Shown: positions 20,886-32,200, counted from the stretch's first letter. The stretch is DNA of 41,691 nucleotides from Jimgerdemannia flammicorona (GCA_003990745.1 RBNI01000116.1:1-41691); one strand, 5' to 3'. Notes: a model not told the origin generated them from the sequence alone. A program made the numbers and translations.

Positions 20886-21852
20886 TCAAACTTGCCAGTC
20901 TGAACTGAAGGAAGAAGGCCATGAGGGATGGAAGGTAGGAGTATCAGTAAAGCCTATTGGTGTAGAGAGTAACTGTGCAGAGGGGGCAAGAGAGCAGAAA
21001 TAGGCCATATTAGTATATAAGAGGGCATCAGCAATGTCATTGTCTTGAGATGAGACATATGTCACATAGAAATGGAAGGCATATTGAGCCATCAGTAGAG
21101 AGACATGGTGTAGCAGTTCAAGGAGAGTGGGGTTAGTGGTGGTGCCAGAGTTAATAATGTGAAGGATGGCCTGGTTATCAGTGTAGAGTAAGATGTGGCA
21201 GAAAGTCCAATATAGGCTCTATGTGGTGGCAGTCAGAATGACTGCATATAATTCTTTGAATTGAATGTCGAGGTGTTGTATTGTAGAGGACCAGGGGGAG
21301 GTGAACCATTTGCCTTCAAAGTAGGCACCCAGACCTATGTCACTGCTAGCATCTGTCCATATATGAGCAACTGGAGTGGCTGTCCAGTCCACAGAGTGGA
21401 AAACTGAAATGCCATTCCAGTATGGTAGAAACATGAGCCACCATTGAATATTGGCCTAGAATTCATCATCAAGTAGGATGGCAGAATAGTTGCTTGTCAA
21501 GCAGTTGATAAAACACTGCAGGAATGAATGGCCCAGCAGGATAATTTTGCAGGTAAAGCTCAACAACCCAATGAGGGATTGAAGCTATGGTTGAGAGCAA
21601 AAGCATTGGAGGGGCTAGCAGTGGAGCTTGTCTAAGATACCAGTGAGTTTCCTAGCTGGGAGGTGGACCTTCATAGCATCCATATCTAATTTGATACCTA
21701 GGAAGATGATACATATTAATGGGCTGATGATTTTCTGTGGCTATATTGACCATCCAAGGTGGTGGCAGAGTTGAAGAAAATGGGAGAGGTTGAAAGAGGC
21801 AAGGGGAAGATCACCAAGTAGTGAAGCAAGGATAAAATTATCTATATACATA
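20886..21852 (-). pseudogene. RT C-terminal part and RNase H of the Ngaro-like element
   Basis: The frame from about 21852 starts with YIDNFILASLLG (RT catalytic box with Asn for the second Asp), then the RT thumb (LGIKLDMDAMKVHLP). RNase H is at about 21395-20990: WTDASSDIGLGAYF, KELYAVIL, LYTDNQAIL and DNDIADALL, so the acidic residues remain. A LAPSAQ tail follows, as in other YR elements. It is in a different frame from the upstream Gag-RT frame (shift at about 21852). Four or five stops. Confidence 0.85.
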
Positions 21853-23745
21853 ATGAAGGAGATGATGGAGGCCTTGGTGGTGGGCAATCTATGTGAGTAG
21901 TTTGGCAAAGATGTTGAATAGGAATGGGGATGAGCTGGCACCAAATAGGAGGCAGTAGTCAAAATAATACTAACCCAGCCATTTGAATCCAAGTAATTCC
22001 CAGTTGGAGGGGTGGATGTGTATGTGACAGAATGCATTGGTGAGATCAACTTTAGATAGTAGGCAGCCCCAGCCAAAGTGCCGAATAAGGTCTAATCTAT
22101 TGTCAAAGCATATGTAAGACATGTAAAACATATCTATGTCAATACCAGCATTGATAGAAAGGCCATGTCAAGGCCAGGAGAGGTCATGGATGTGCTGCCA
22201 TTTGGATGATGAATTCTTCTTGGTGACTGTGTCCAGGGGTGAGGAGCAGAATAAGGGAAATGGCAGAGTTGAGAATGGGCCACATATATGACCTGCTGCT
22301 ACCTCCTGAGCAATGTCCATGGAGACTGTCTCAGCATGAGTGACCACAGATTGGTGATTAAAGCCAATATGATGACATTGGTTATCATCAAAGCTTATGA
22401 GAACACCTTGAGAGATGGTATCAATGGCAGCATGGGTGAGGTCCTGGTCTGGGTATGTGGCAAGAGCTCATATCCAGGCAGATGGCTGAAGGGCAGTGGT
22501 GAGTGGAGGGAAGTGAGCCTGGATTTCGGAGAAAACAGTATCAAGGGGCTTGGGGAGGGGGCAATGGAGTAAGGTGTTTGGAGCCAGTTGGAGAGGGATA
22601 TTTCTAGTGGGTATCACGTGGTCAGGGGTGAGTTTCTAGGGTTATTTCAAGGGATTGTCAGGGCAGTCCATCCAGGGGTGGTCAAGGCTGCATTTCAAGC
22701 ATACATGTGCATAGATGCACTTATATCTGCAGTGGCCAGGATCTCATATTGGGGTGCCATTGAAGAGGGATCTATTGTAGTTGTGGCATACTGGTGGGAT
22801 TTTGAAGGGACTGGGACTGCGATTAGTGTGAGTTGAGTAAGAGATCTGGCACAAGTGAGACAATGCTTTGGAAAATAAAGCTGCAGTAGAAACAGGTACC
22901 AGTGGCTTCTGATGGAGACTCAGGGATATGAATAAATTAGGGTCACATTTAGCCCAATGGTGGCACCATTCAGTCAAAATGCCATCATGGACAACTTCAG
23001 CAATGCATTTGTTGTAGAAGGCAATGTGGTAGTCAAGGAGGGCATGCCAGAGTGATGTTTTTGCAAGAGAGACAAAGTCAATGGTGTAAGAGAGAAATGA
23101 TATAGATTCAGTCAGACCCGGGTGGGCATTATGGACAATGCTGAAGTAGGTGAGTAAACTGGAGATGAAGGTGGAGATGTCAGGGAGGTCCTTAGATAGA
23201 GACATAGCTTTCTTGGTGATGATACATATATCTGAATTGTCCAGATATTCAACAAATTAGTGGTCCTGCATTGGAACTCCCAATGTCAGATAGTGTTCCA
23301 GTAGCCAACTAAGTGCCATTGCTGAGAATGAGTTATCAATCTCTGCAGCCAGTAGATGCTAATTGACATGGCTGTATTTCAAGGAGAGATTAATGCCCCA
23401 CACGACTGTGGCCAGTAAAGGAAGAGATGGAAACTCACCAGCCAATGCATCAGGATCTTGTGGGATGAGCAGGGGAGGGGCAGCTGACAGTGCAGCAGAG
23501 AATGAGGTAGCAGTACAGTCAAGGGAGACTCTGTTATTAGTAGAAGGAGGTTGTGCTAAATTAATCAGTTAAGGCACAGAATTGTGATCAGAGCAGATTA
23601 GATTAAAGAGGTCATCAAGGCAGTGGTCTTGTTCAGCAAAACAGTCCATAATGTCATCCAGGACAGGGGAGGGTGTAGGGCCAGGCCATTTGGATGCTGT
23701 ATGGGTAGAAATATATGTTGAGTAGCATGTGGCAGAACTGCTCAT
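21853..23745 (-). pseudogene. Gag-RT frame of the Ngaro-like element
   Basis: From the ATG at 23745 one frame runs about 630 codons with around nine stops and no shift. The first 300 codons are Gag-like. A Cys/His cluster follows at about 22850-22645 (CHLCQ, then VCHNYNRSLF, CRYKCIYAHVCLKC, HP..DC), the zinc-binding type often found before the RT of fungal YR elements. The RT follows: KKNSSSKWQHIHDLS, SKVDLTNAFCHI (motif A), a KWLG-stop-YYF block, LLFGASSSPFLFN and a GLHHLLHYV end. The shift at the catalytic box looks like a 4-base tata gain at about 21850. Confidence 0.85.
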
Positions 23746-23974
23746 GGTATCCTCCTCAATGGTTTGGGATTAAACATCCATGAGATAGGATGCTACAAAG
23801 ACTGTATCAACAGCATCTTCCATAAAACCATTATGGAGAAAGCATAGAACTCACTTGATAAAAGGGGGGTCAATGCAATGTAGGCATACTGGAGAGCTGA
23901 CTTCATGTTGACTGCATGAAGAGGGGTCGAATCAGCATAGAATGTAAGTGTTAATGACTTGAGGCATGTGAAAA

Positions 23975-24244
23975 AAAAAGAAGATAAGTAGTAGAGTAAA
24001 TAAGTGGTAAAGTAGATAATTGAGTTATTCCACTGAGTGTCCAATGTGTAACCAGCATATATCTATCTTAAGTACTAGCTAGCATACATGAATTACATAG
24101 AGGCACAAAATGTCTTTGACACTAAATGTCTAAAACTGGCATATGTATGCAGTGTAAGACCTCTCTGCCCACTCCTAACCTATGACTGTAAGTAACTAAT
24201 TGATACATATCTATTGACTTATAATCTCAATTAATATTACCTAT
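23975..24244 (-). repeat. A1 repeat of the Ngaro-like element
   Basis: Right terminus in window coordinates and 5' end of the element; copy of A2 at 19111-19380. It ends ..tattacctat, after which LINE sequence (gatagtaataaag) resumes. Confidence 0.85.
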
Positions 24245-24291
24245 GATAGTAATAAAGTAGAAGTTCAAGTGACTATAAAAAAAAAAAAAAA
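24245..24291 (+). mobile_element. 3' terminus and poly(A) of the outer LINE
   Basis: gatagtaataaagtagaagttcaagtgactat followed by an A-run to 24291. This is the family 3' end missing from segment C at 18942, displaced by the 5.3-kb Ngaro-like element. The bases after the tail (acaaaaatgaat, 24292-24303) resemble 8886-8896 before segment A, a probable degraded target duplication of the outer LINE. Confidence 0.75.
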
Positions 24292-24554
24292 ACAAAAATG
24301 AATGAAAAGAATATATATTCAATCTACTCACTAAGTTCTTTCTTATGGAATCACATTCCTCAAACAGGAGTTGCATGTATACTATATGATTAATTATATC
24401 TATGAATATAATATTGAACTGCCCAGTCCATATAGTGACAGCTATTCCTGTCTCACAATTATGAGAGACCATGTTTTTAGTACTAGAATCCTCAATATTT
24501 ACTATATTATACCACTTCAAGTATATATATAAGTTAATAGACTTGACAATCTTG
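24292..24554. other. Spacer between LINE and Copia, no recognised gene
   Basis: AT-rich. An open stretch on the minus strand (24545-24300) has protein-like composition but no motif I recognise, and its upstream end lies in the Copia LTR. Its last five bases, tcttg (24550-24554), are the left Copia target duplication. Confidence 0.4.
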
Positions 24555-24673
24555 TATTGGGATGACAACTTGATATGCTAGCACATGACCTTATACCATT
24601 CTATCAGATTTATATTATTTATCAGTAAAGTATGAAATATGTAATCTATAAAAATATCCCTCTCTTTATAACA
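24555..24673 (+). repeat. Copia 5' LTR (119 bp)
   Basis: Matches 29565-29693 over its whole length, including an identical run of more than 50 bases from gaccttatacc to gaaatatgt. The start is TATTGG where the 3' copy has TGTTGA, so the canonical TG has become TA. The end is ataaca. A TTTATA box is near the end. About ten differences, mostly transitions, plus a 10-bp indel. Very short for Copia. Confidence 0.9.
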
Positions 24674-24695
24674 AAGGTTATAAGCTATACTAGCA
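24674..24695 (+). promoter_or_regulatory. Putative primer binding site, half-tRNA type
   Basis: Directly after the LTR, aaggttataagc matches the Ty5/copia type of primer site (GGTTATGAGCCC), complementary to the anticodon arm of initiator Met tRNA. Mismatches are mostly G-to-A or C-to-T. Confidence 0.5.
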
Positions 24696-24733
24696 CTAAG
24701 TGGCTATAGCAAAACATCTCTTTAAAATACACT

Positions 24734-25645
24734 ATGCTTGAAATGTCTGATGATCAGCCTAGCAACATAAGTATAGAAATTGATATACTAATTATGAGCA
24801 TTCTGCCAACCACAGGTGTAACCTCAATAGATATGAGAAATACAATCCTAGTTATTAGCATAAATACTGCCAAGAGGTCAATCCCAATCTTCAATGAAAG
24901 AGACTATACTATTTGAATATTTCATATGATAAATCTCCTTGACAAATGTGGCTTGGTAGAGTATATAAAGCCACAAGTGCTAATTCAAGATTACAATATT
25001 GTAAATGATCACTGAGCAATATACAAGATTATATTCATATTGTTGAACTCACAAATGAAGCTTGTAATACATGCTATGATAGCTTACAATGTGTGAAAGT
25101 TTCTATGCACTCATTATATATATATAAGCATCTGTATCTAATTAATTCTATCTGAAATCTCAATTATTCAATATATGAATGAAGCTTAAAAAGTGCATCT
25201 ATGATTATGCCAATCATATTGATGATCTGGTAAATCAAGTGAATTATCTCAGTGCATCTGCAGATTACATTGAGAATGAAGACAAGGTTATAGTACTCAT
25301 AAGAGGACTCTCAGATATATATAATATTGTCATTACAGCTATGTACAAGAGTGGCAGTCTCTTGGATTACATCCATGTGATAACAAGCCTCATGAACAAG
25401 GAAATATACTAAGAAAACAGTGTTGACAATAATGAAAATGCCTTCTATAGATCTAGCAGACATAGTGCCAAATAAGGTCAAAAGTATGGTCAATAATAAG
25501 ACTAAAGAGAATGAACCCAAACCCAAGCTCAATAATATAATAACTAGTCTAGCCAATCAACCAAGTATGAAGGTTACTGTGAGTACTGTGACAAGTATAG
25601 ACATAGGAAGCACTATTGCTATAGTTGGGAAAATGATAAGATAAG
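24734..25645 (+). pseudogene. Copia Gag
   Basis: An ATG frame at 24734 encodes the N-terminus. The UBN2-type Gag core is at 25179-25412 (YANHIDDLVNQVNYL, DKVIVLIRGLSDIYN, MNKEIY end). A zinc knuckle CEYCDKYRHRKHYC at 25578-25619 keeps the CX2CX4HX4C spacing, with Arg replacing the usual Gly. Frame changes and stops lie between the parts. Confidence 0.85.
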
Positions 25646-25856
25646 TAGTGAAAATAAGTATAGAAAAGGCCAGTGTTGGCAACATAGATATGTGAACTAT
25701 TGAGAGAAGTATAGCAATACAAACACTGCTAAAACTAATGAAAGTGGTAATTTATTTTTTGTATAAGCTACTAGTTTCACCACTAGTACAAGATCTACTA
25801 CAAAATCCACCAACCTGTTATCTATGAATTCTGGTCAATAGTAAAATACTTTTCAT

Positions 25857-27160
25857 TTGACAAAAAGTAGCAATGATGTCAATACTACCAATAACTATAT
25901 ATTTTCCAAATATATATCTGATAAATGTACTGCCAACATAGCTGATGATAATGATATCTGGCCAATAGTTTCTGGAGCAATGCAATATATAATGCTATAC
26001 AGAGAATGGTTCTCTATGTATGAGCCTTTTGAGTACTCTGTATCTATCAAATTAGAAGATAACAACATTATCTACACTCAAGGAAAGGGAAATGTAGAGA
26101 TACATCTCTATAGAAATATCATTGAGCCCACTACTACTCTTGGGGATATACTATATACTTCAGAGATAGAAAAGAACCTCTTTTCTATAGGCAAGATGAT
26201 GGCCTGCAGCAATAAAGAAATATATATATGTACATACAAAGGATACTATGTATATGATTTATATAATAATGAGCTAATGATAGCTTCAAATGCAGAAATC
26301 TTTATATAATCAATGAGATGTCAAATAATACAAAAGCCTCTACTTATGCAACAATAACACCTAATACATCCAATATGTAGCATCAATACTTAGGATATAT
26401 TGGTAAGATAAGCCTCAAATATATGATAAGAAGTAGCTCAGTAAAAGGATTACCAGTATATATACATATATCTAGAGGATAGCTTTTGTAAGGTATATAT
26501 GGAAAACAAAGCTTATCGATAATTATTTAAAGAATAATTAAAGCACATCTTGAGGATCCTCAATCTAATCAATATAGATATATATGGTTCAATACATACT
26601 CTATCACATTCTAGTAAGAGATATTTTCTGATATTTATCAATAATCATATATATAAGACATATGTATATTTTCTATTAGTAAAGAATAAAGCCTTAGAGA
26701 AATTCAAAGAATTCAAAGCAATTACCAAGAACAAAACAGAATGTAGAATATATGCTATATACTCAGATAATAGATGTGAATATATCAATAATATATTCAG
26801 AGAATTTCTGATAAAATAAGATATATATCATCAAATAACAGCTCCTTATATACCTCAACAGAACAATATAGCTGAGCAATTTAACCATATAGCTATAGAA
26901 ATAGTATACATGATAATCAATACCACCAGTCTAGGATATTCCTATTGGGCCAAAGCCATTAACACATTAGTATACATCTGCAATAAATATGTATCTTAAT
27001 TACTAAGCAAGAAAGCTGCAACAATAAGCATAAGGATGATAATCTTACTCTTGAAGAATTATAGAGCAGAACTAAGTCCAACATATCACATCTATACATA
27101 TTTAGATATAACACATATGTTCTTAACAAAAGCAATATCAATCAGTATAAATTCAAGTTA
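25857..27160 (+). pseudogene. Copia protease and integrase
   Basis: The protease segment 25950-26300 (REWFSMYEPF, YTQGKGNVE, LYTSEIEKNLFSIGKM) is clearly the Copia type, but its active-site triplet reads VSGA where the family has DSGA, so the Asp is lost. Integrase at 26530-27000 keeps all three acidic positions: IDIYG, YSDNRCEYI and NNIAEQFNH. The following YWAKAINTLVYICNK block is also typical. Stops and a frame change separate the domains. Confidence 0.85.
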
Positions 27161-27740
27161 AAGATAGTCAAGCACATACTCCTTAGATATAGCAGGAAAT
27201 TGTATAGGCTTTGGAATCTATCTAGGAAATGTGTGGTAATTTTGCATGATATACAATTTAATGAAAAAAGAAACAATAAGGAGATCTATATGGAAATACC
27301 TATGGAAATCTCTACATCTATATTCCAGCCAGTATAATAACTGATACTGCCAATATCTCTAATTATTTGAGCAGTTAATCAAAACTATTTCAAACTACTA
27401 TAAATGCCTGAGCTAGTATTGTCTGAGCCAAGGATTACTGAGATCAAAGATAATGATAGTGAATCTTCCAATAATAAGAAATCTTCCATTAAGAGCAAGA
27501 GTAAGCAAAAGCCAAAGTATAAGTCCAGGAATGAGATGCATTCAGAATTAGGAAGTTACTGGGACATGCCAGCAAGCCCTAGATAGCAACAACATCAAGA
27601 CTATGTAAGCTATGCTGAAGAATACAAATTCATATATATCACAACATCTTCCAGTAAGTCAAGCATATATGACAAGGCTATACAATGCCCCAACAACAAG
27701 AAATAGGAATACACAATGGATGAGGAATATAATTCACTCA
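27161..27740 (+). other. Copia integrase-RT linker, decayed
   Basis: Holds a short open stretch at 27404-27586 rich in Ser, Lys and Glu, the low-complexity linker usual between Copia integrase and RT. No separate gene. Confidence 0.5.
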
Positions 27741-29157
27741 TCAAGAATAGTACCTGGGACCTGATGCCTCTTCTGCCAAACTGTCAAGCAATTAGATCCA
27801 AGTGGATATATAAGATAAAGTATAATGCTGATAGTAATGTAGAGCAGTATATAACTTATTTCATTGCCAAGAGTTATTTGTAGGATTACAGCATAGACTA
27901 TGATGAGATATTTTCACTGGTATTCAAGCTTATATTACTTAAAATACTCCTTGCAATTAATATAGTATATGATCTCAAAATCTATCAAATGGATGTAAAG
28001 ATAGCATTTCTAAATAGTGATATAGATTCTAAACTATATATCTATTAACCACAAGAATATGAAAACAGTAAGCTCATATATAGATTATATAAGAGACTAT
28101 ATAGTATCAAGCAAGCAATGTAGTTATAAAACAAAAGGATTGATAAATATCTCCTTGACAATAGATTTATATGTTATGAAACAGATAATTGCATATATGT
28201 CCAGTATTATAATGACAGTATAGTATTTATTAGCTTATGGGTTGATGACATTACTATCATTGCTAGCAAGAATAGGCTTAATGGAGTTAAAGAAGCTTTA
28301 CACTGAGAATTCAAGATGACTGACATGAGCAATATACCTCTCACAAGAAACATATACCAATGTTATCCTCAAATGCTTTAATATGAGTAAATGTAAGTCA
28401 GTCAGCACTCTTATGAATACTTCTATAAAGTTAAAGAAGCCAAACACTACATATAGAGATAATGACAACAATACTCCTACCAAAAACATTCCCTATTAGT
28501 AAACAGTTGGCTCTCTCATGTATCTCATACTAGGAATGAGATCTAACATATTATATACTATGAATAAGATGGTGTAGTATTCCTTCTACTACAATAATTC
28601 ACATTAGAGTACTATTAAGAGAATTTTCTGATACTTAAAGAGATCAGCATACTATATACACATATTTAATAGCAATATTGAATTAAGTGGGAGAAATGGC
28701 AAGAGCAATGATATCTGGCTATCTGGTATATATAATGCCAATTGGGCCAGAGACTTAAATGACCATCAATCTATAACTGGGTACCTCTTCTATATTAGTG
28801 AACAAGGATCTGTTATTTTATGATAAATATATAAGCAGAGTTCTGTTACAATATCATCAATATAAGTAGAGTACCAGGTGTTGTCATTGGTAATAAAGAA
28901 AGCTATTTGGCTCTACAAGCTTTTAAAAAAGCTCAGCTTTACTCAGAGGAACACTATGCTAATTAGGCAAGACAACCAATCTATGAAAAAATCAAGTACA
29001 TTATAGCAGAATGAAACATATTGATATACAGTATTATTTTATATATAAATATATAGAAAACAGTACTACATACCTAGAATATATCTCCACAGAGTATATG
29101 ATTGCAGACTCATTGACCAAAGCCCTTCCAAAGCCAAAGTTTGAGCAATATACTAAA
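27741..29157 (+). pseudogene. Copia RT and RNase H
   Basis: RT: CQAIRSKWIYKIKYN, YQMDVKIAFLN (motif A), LWVDDITIIAS (motif C, both Asp intact at about 28240-28260). RNase H region: GSLMYLILGMRSNI, NANWARDLNDHQSITGYLF, and the family end MIADSLTKALPKPKFEQY (about 29098-29150). This is the only RT in the window with an intact Asp-Asp pair, yet the frame still has many stops. Confidence 0.85.
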
Positions 29158-29555
29158 TAAATGGATCTTACAAGCTATATACCAGTATATAATTGATCAC
29201 AGGATACTTTTCGGACTATTAAAAGTCTCACACTGTATATATATTAGTTGGTTACATCCCTCATCTATAAGAGGATTATATATATTACATTCTTTATATT
29301 ATTCACCTATGAATAGATATTTTGGATATTTTCAGATATATTTTGGAATACTTTTCAATCTGTGAAAATTTCTATATTAGTCTAGACCTACATTACCAGT
29401 CTTTTACTATATTCTTTATCTATTTTTATACTTATAAGTATAGAATTTTGACCTTCTGTAGTTATCTAGATAGTACCCTATTAGTTATGTTTAGTTTACT
29501 CTAGTTTGCTTCTATTCTAGTTTGTATTCTTTTTTTTTTTATTACATATCTCATT

Positions 29556-29564
29556 GAGTAGGAG
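29556..29564 (+). promoter_or_regulatory. Copia polypurine tract
   Basis: gagtaggag immediately before the TGTTGAG start of the 3' LTR, the expected position of the plus-strand primer. A T-run at 29529-29540 lies just upstream. Confidence 0.55.
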
Positions 29565-29693
29565 TGTTGAGATGGCAACTTGATATGCCAATATATGACC
29601 TTATACCATTCTATCAGATTTATATTATTTATCAGTAAAGTATGAAATATGTGACCTATATAACTTTAATAAAAAAATCCTCTCTTTATAACT
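29565..29693 (+). repeat. Copia 3' LTR (129 bp)
   Basis: Begins TGTTGAGATGGCAACTTG and ends ataact, followed by the right tcttg target duplication (29694-29698). It keeps more of the canonical bases than the 5' copy and is 10 bp longer near 29665-29675. Confidence 0.9.
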
Positions 29694-30167
29694 TCTTGCT
29701 CAATTTTGAAGAGAAGGTAAACTTGAATAAAATGATATTTATCTATATCTTGTCTTATCTCAAACTACTTGTTTGCAAGATTATACAATACTACTCAGTC
29801 ATATCATAGACTCTCATAGAACTATCACTTATAATAGACAAGTTGGCAAAATATAACCAAATCTAATTTTGTATCTACAAATGAGTCATGAATTCTAATT
29901 AATAAAGTAGTAAAGATATTAATCTATAGAGATCAAGAAGAGATATTAGAAATATCACAAAAAAGTTTATAGACTAACTTAGTATAAATAACCTACTGTT
30001 AGATTTGAAAGTTTGAAAAGATTCTTCTTATTTACTCAATGATAGTATCTATTTCCAGAAATAAACTGAAGGGTATGAAAAATATCTAAGTGATAAGTTC
30101 AAGATCATATAGTCTAAATAATCTTGAAACTTTATCAATATAGAGTATATCTTGACATATTATTTCA
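29694..30167. other. AT-rich spacer, nothing recognised
   Basis: After the 5-bp target duplication the sequence is the continuation of the pre-Copia flank. No open frame above noise and no repeat recognised. Confidence 0.4.
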
Positions 30168-30259
30168 GGTCGGGTTAAAGATGGGTGATATATAATTCTG
30201 GGTCAGGTTAAAGATGGGTGACGTATAATTCCAGGTCAGGTTAAATATATACACGGGTT
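30168..30259 (-). repeat. 33-bp in-frame tandem repeat, about 2.8 copies
   Basis: Units start at 30168 (ggtcgggttaaag...), 30201 and 30234 (partial). The period is exactly 33 bases. Read on the minus strand it continues the frame downstream of the protease at 30260 and encodes an 11-residue repeat (LT-stop-P.IIxHPS type, the stops sitting where Arg may have been). Several CpGs survive here (30170-30290), unusual for this window. Confidence 0.7.
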
Positions 30260-32200
30260 GGCTTGGATTGCGATGCACTAATGATAGATGATCTATATCT
30301 TCTGGGCATTCAGATCAATTATTGCCTTAACTTTGTGAAGCTATTGATTACTGATGAGATGTCATAGTTGATTACATTGATCGTGATTACATCTACTGGA
30401 ATAATTGCTCCTTCAAACTTGATGGAGACATCTCAGATCTTTCCCAGAGGTGTGGCTCTTATATTATCTACTATGACAAATACCAATTTGGTTGCTTCTT
30501 CAACTTCCCAACCTAGGTGGTCTGTTGCTTTCTTGCTGAGGAGACATTCTCCTGCTCTTGTATCAATGATAGTCTCAAAGACTCTATCCTTGATTTGACA
30601 AGTTGTATAGGCAGAAGTTTTACAGTTGTCTTCACTTTCTTCTCCTGAGTCTTCTTGAATATTATTGGCCTCAGTTATCTTCCATCCTTGCTCCTTGGTT
30701 GTTTCAGCAAGTCCATATCTCATTTGCTGTCTGAATGTAGGTATTTCTGCCAGCTGGTCAAAGGTTGCATTGACCTTTTATTGACTGAGATCCTTGAAGG
30801 TATTATACTTGAAGGTCTTGGTTTTATGAAGCTTCTTCTCCTTTTCTCCTTTACTGGCTGGAGTAGTTCCTCAGATGATATCTTGAACAGTCTGTTCTAG
30901 CTCTATATTTTGATCTGTTTCTTTATCTTGACTTTCTGTAGTAGTCTCCATCTGCTTTTCTACAGGGTTTTTCTTTGGTCTCTCTGGTGGCCTCTTTTAG
31001 GGTTCTTTATGGACATCCTTCTTAGTGGTCAGTATAGAATAGGCCTCACATTCTTCTTCATCTGATTTCCCAATCTTCTTAAAGGTGATGATATTGGTCT
31101 GTTTCTTATTTCAAGTAGCATTGCTTGGCTGTACCTTACACTTGGTTTTGCGTATGTATTTATATAAGTAGTGGCCTTCTTCTCCACAGGTATAGCAGGT
31201 ACCTCTCTTCTTGTTTGAGATAGTGGTAAATTTCTAAACTGAGCAGTGGTCTCTTCTTTTAATTTTCTTTATCATATCTCCTAGGTGGGCTGTTATTTCA
31301 GCAAACTTCTGTAAGTTCCTCCATAGGGTCACTATTTCTCTATTACTCAGTAGCTCTTGATTGGAGTGTATTTCAATTGAACACTGTGGTAGAGATCCAC
31401 TGGTTGCCTTGGGTGCTTTGATTCTGACTCCAGTGACTCTTTCTATTATATAATCTTGTGGGTGTCTGACTATCTAGTATCACTGAGCATAGGTGATCTT
31501 CTGTATCAGATCCAGGACTATTGGTGATAAACAGATGGCCAGGGCTATCTCTGGGTGGATTTCTTTTATAAAGATTGCTTTGGTTACTTGATCTCTAATA
31601 GCAGTAGCATAATCTGTAAGAATTATCTGATATTAGATTCTGGTGTAGAATATATTTGAATCCTCACTCATTCCTTGGCATATTGTGTTGAGCTGATCCT
31701 TCAGTGTCTGCTTGATCTCATTTATGTAGTATGTGGCTCAGAGCCAGGTCTTCTGTACTGCTAGCATAGTATCATCATTATTTTCCATATGTATTGCAGC
31801 TGTGAATACTACTCTTGCTGGTCCTCAGAGATTGAAGGGCATGAGAATTACTTGCTGTCTTGCTGTCAGACTCCTTATAGCAGCATATTGCTTGAAATTA
31901 TCAATGAAAGTGATGATTGACTCATCTGAAGTATAACTATGGAATACAGATAGTCTCATATCCATCTTATCTGGATGTCTTAGTTGTATAGTTGTTTAGA
32001 TAGTAGTGGTTGTTTGTTATTCAGCTTGAAAGTGAGAGATTCATCTTGAATCACCAGCTAATGAGTACCAAGTTGTAACATAGTGGATGCTTAATCTTGG
32101 AAGTATGTTGAATTTCTATATCTTAAAAACTTAATCTTCTTTGACTCCACAGAGTCCTTGGGATGCAGGGATGGGTGAGTTCAAAGTATATCTACCCATA
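30260..32200 (-). pseudogene. Gag-protease fragment of a Ty3/Gypsy-type element
   Basis: From about 32200 down: Gag core (RLSVFHSYTSDE, RQQVILMPFNLRGPA, IFIKEIHPEIALAI), zinc knuckle at 31156-31197 (CYTCGEEGHYLYKY, last Cys changed to Tyr), a Lys/Glu/Thr-rich linker, then a retropepsin at 30640-30300 with active site IIDTRAGE where the family has DTGAG, and a KVKAIIDLNA end in the next frame. No RT follows: the fragment ends in the 33-bp repeat and spacer. The protease differs from the one starting at 32525, so this is a separate element. Confidence 0.75.

Larger units (their letters stand above)
18943..24244 (-). mobile_element. Ngaro-like YR retrotransposon with split direct repeats
   Basis: Read on the minus strand: A1 repeat (24244-23975), a Gag-RT-RNase H frame (23745-20886), a tyrosine recombinase (about 20830-20020), a minisatellite, then B1 (19511-19381), A2 (19380-19111) and B2 (19060-18943). 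This A1...B1-A2-B2 order is the split-direct-repeat architecture of Ngaro/PAT-type elements of the DIRS order, not LTRs. No target duplication is visible and the LINE sequence rejoins cleanly across it, as expected for recombinase-mediated integration. No methyltransferase domain is seen, which favours Ngaro over DIRS or PAT. It keeps about a dozen CpGs, more than its neighbours. Confidence 0.85.
24555..29693 (+). mobile_element. Ty1/Copia retrotransposon, complete but decayed
   Basis: 5.14 kb between 119- and 129-bp LTRs, with tcttg on both sides (24550-24554 and 29694-29698), a perfect 5-bp target duplication. Order: LTR, half-tRNA-type primer site, Gag with CCHC knuckle, protease, integrase, RT, RNase H, polypurine tract, LTR. 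Integrase before RT is the Copia order. Dozens of stops. Confidence 0.9.

Noticed and set aside
21741..22076. The first 75 residues of a 111-codon minus frame as a protein
   Set aside because: Only its end (from the YIDN box) is RT. Upstream of the frameshift the true RT frame is another one, shown by the SKVDLTNAF and SSSPFLFN motifs.
22288..22836. Two plus-strand open frames of 94 and 82 codons
   Set aside because: They overlap the minus-strand Gag zinc cluster and RT start of the Ngaro-like element, which has clear motifs.
30368..31936. Plus-strand frames at 30368, 30655 and 31733
   Set aside because: Antisense to the Gag-protease frame on the minus strand.
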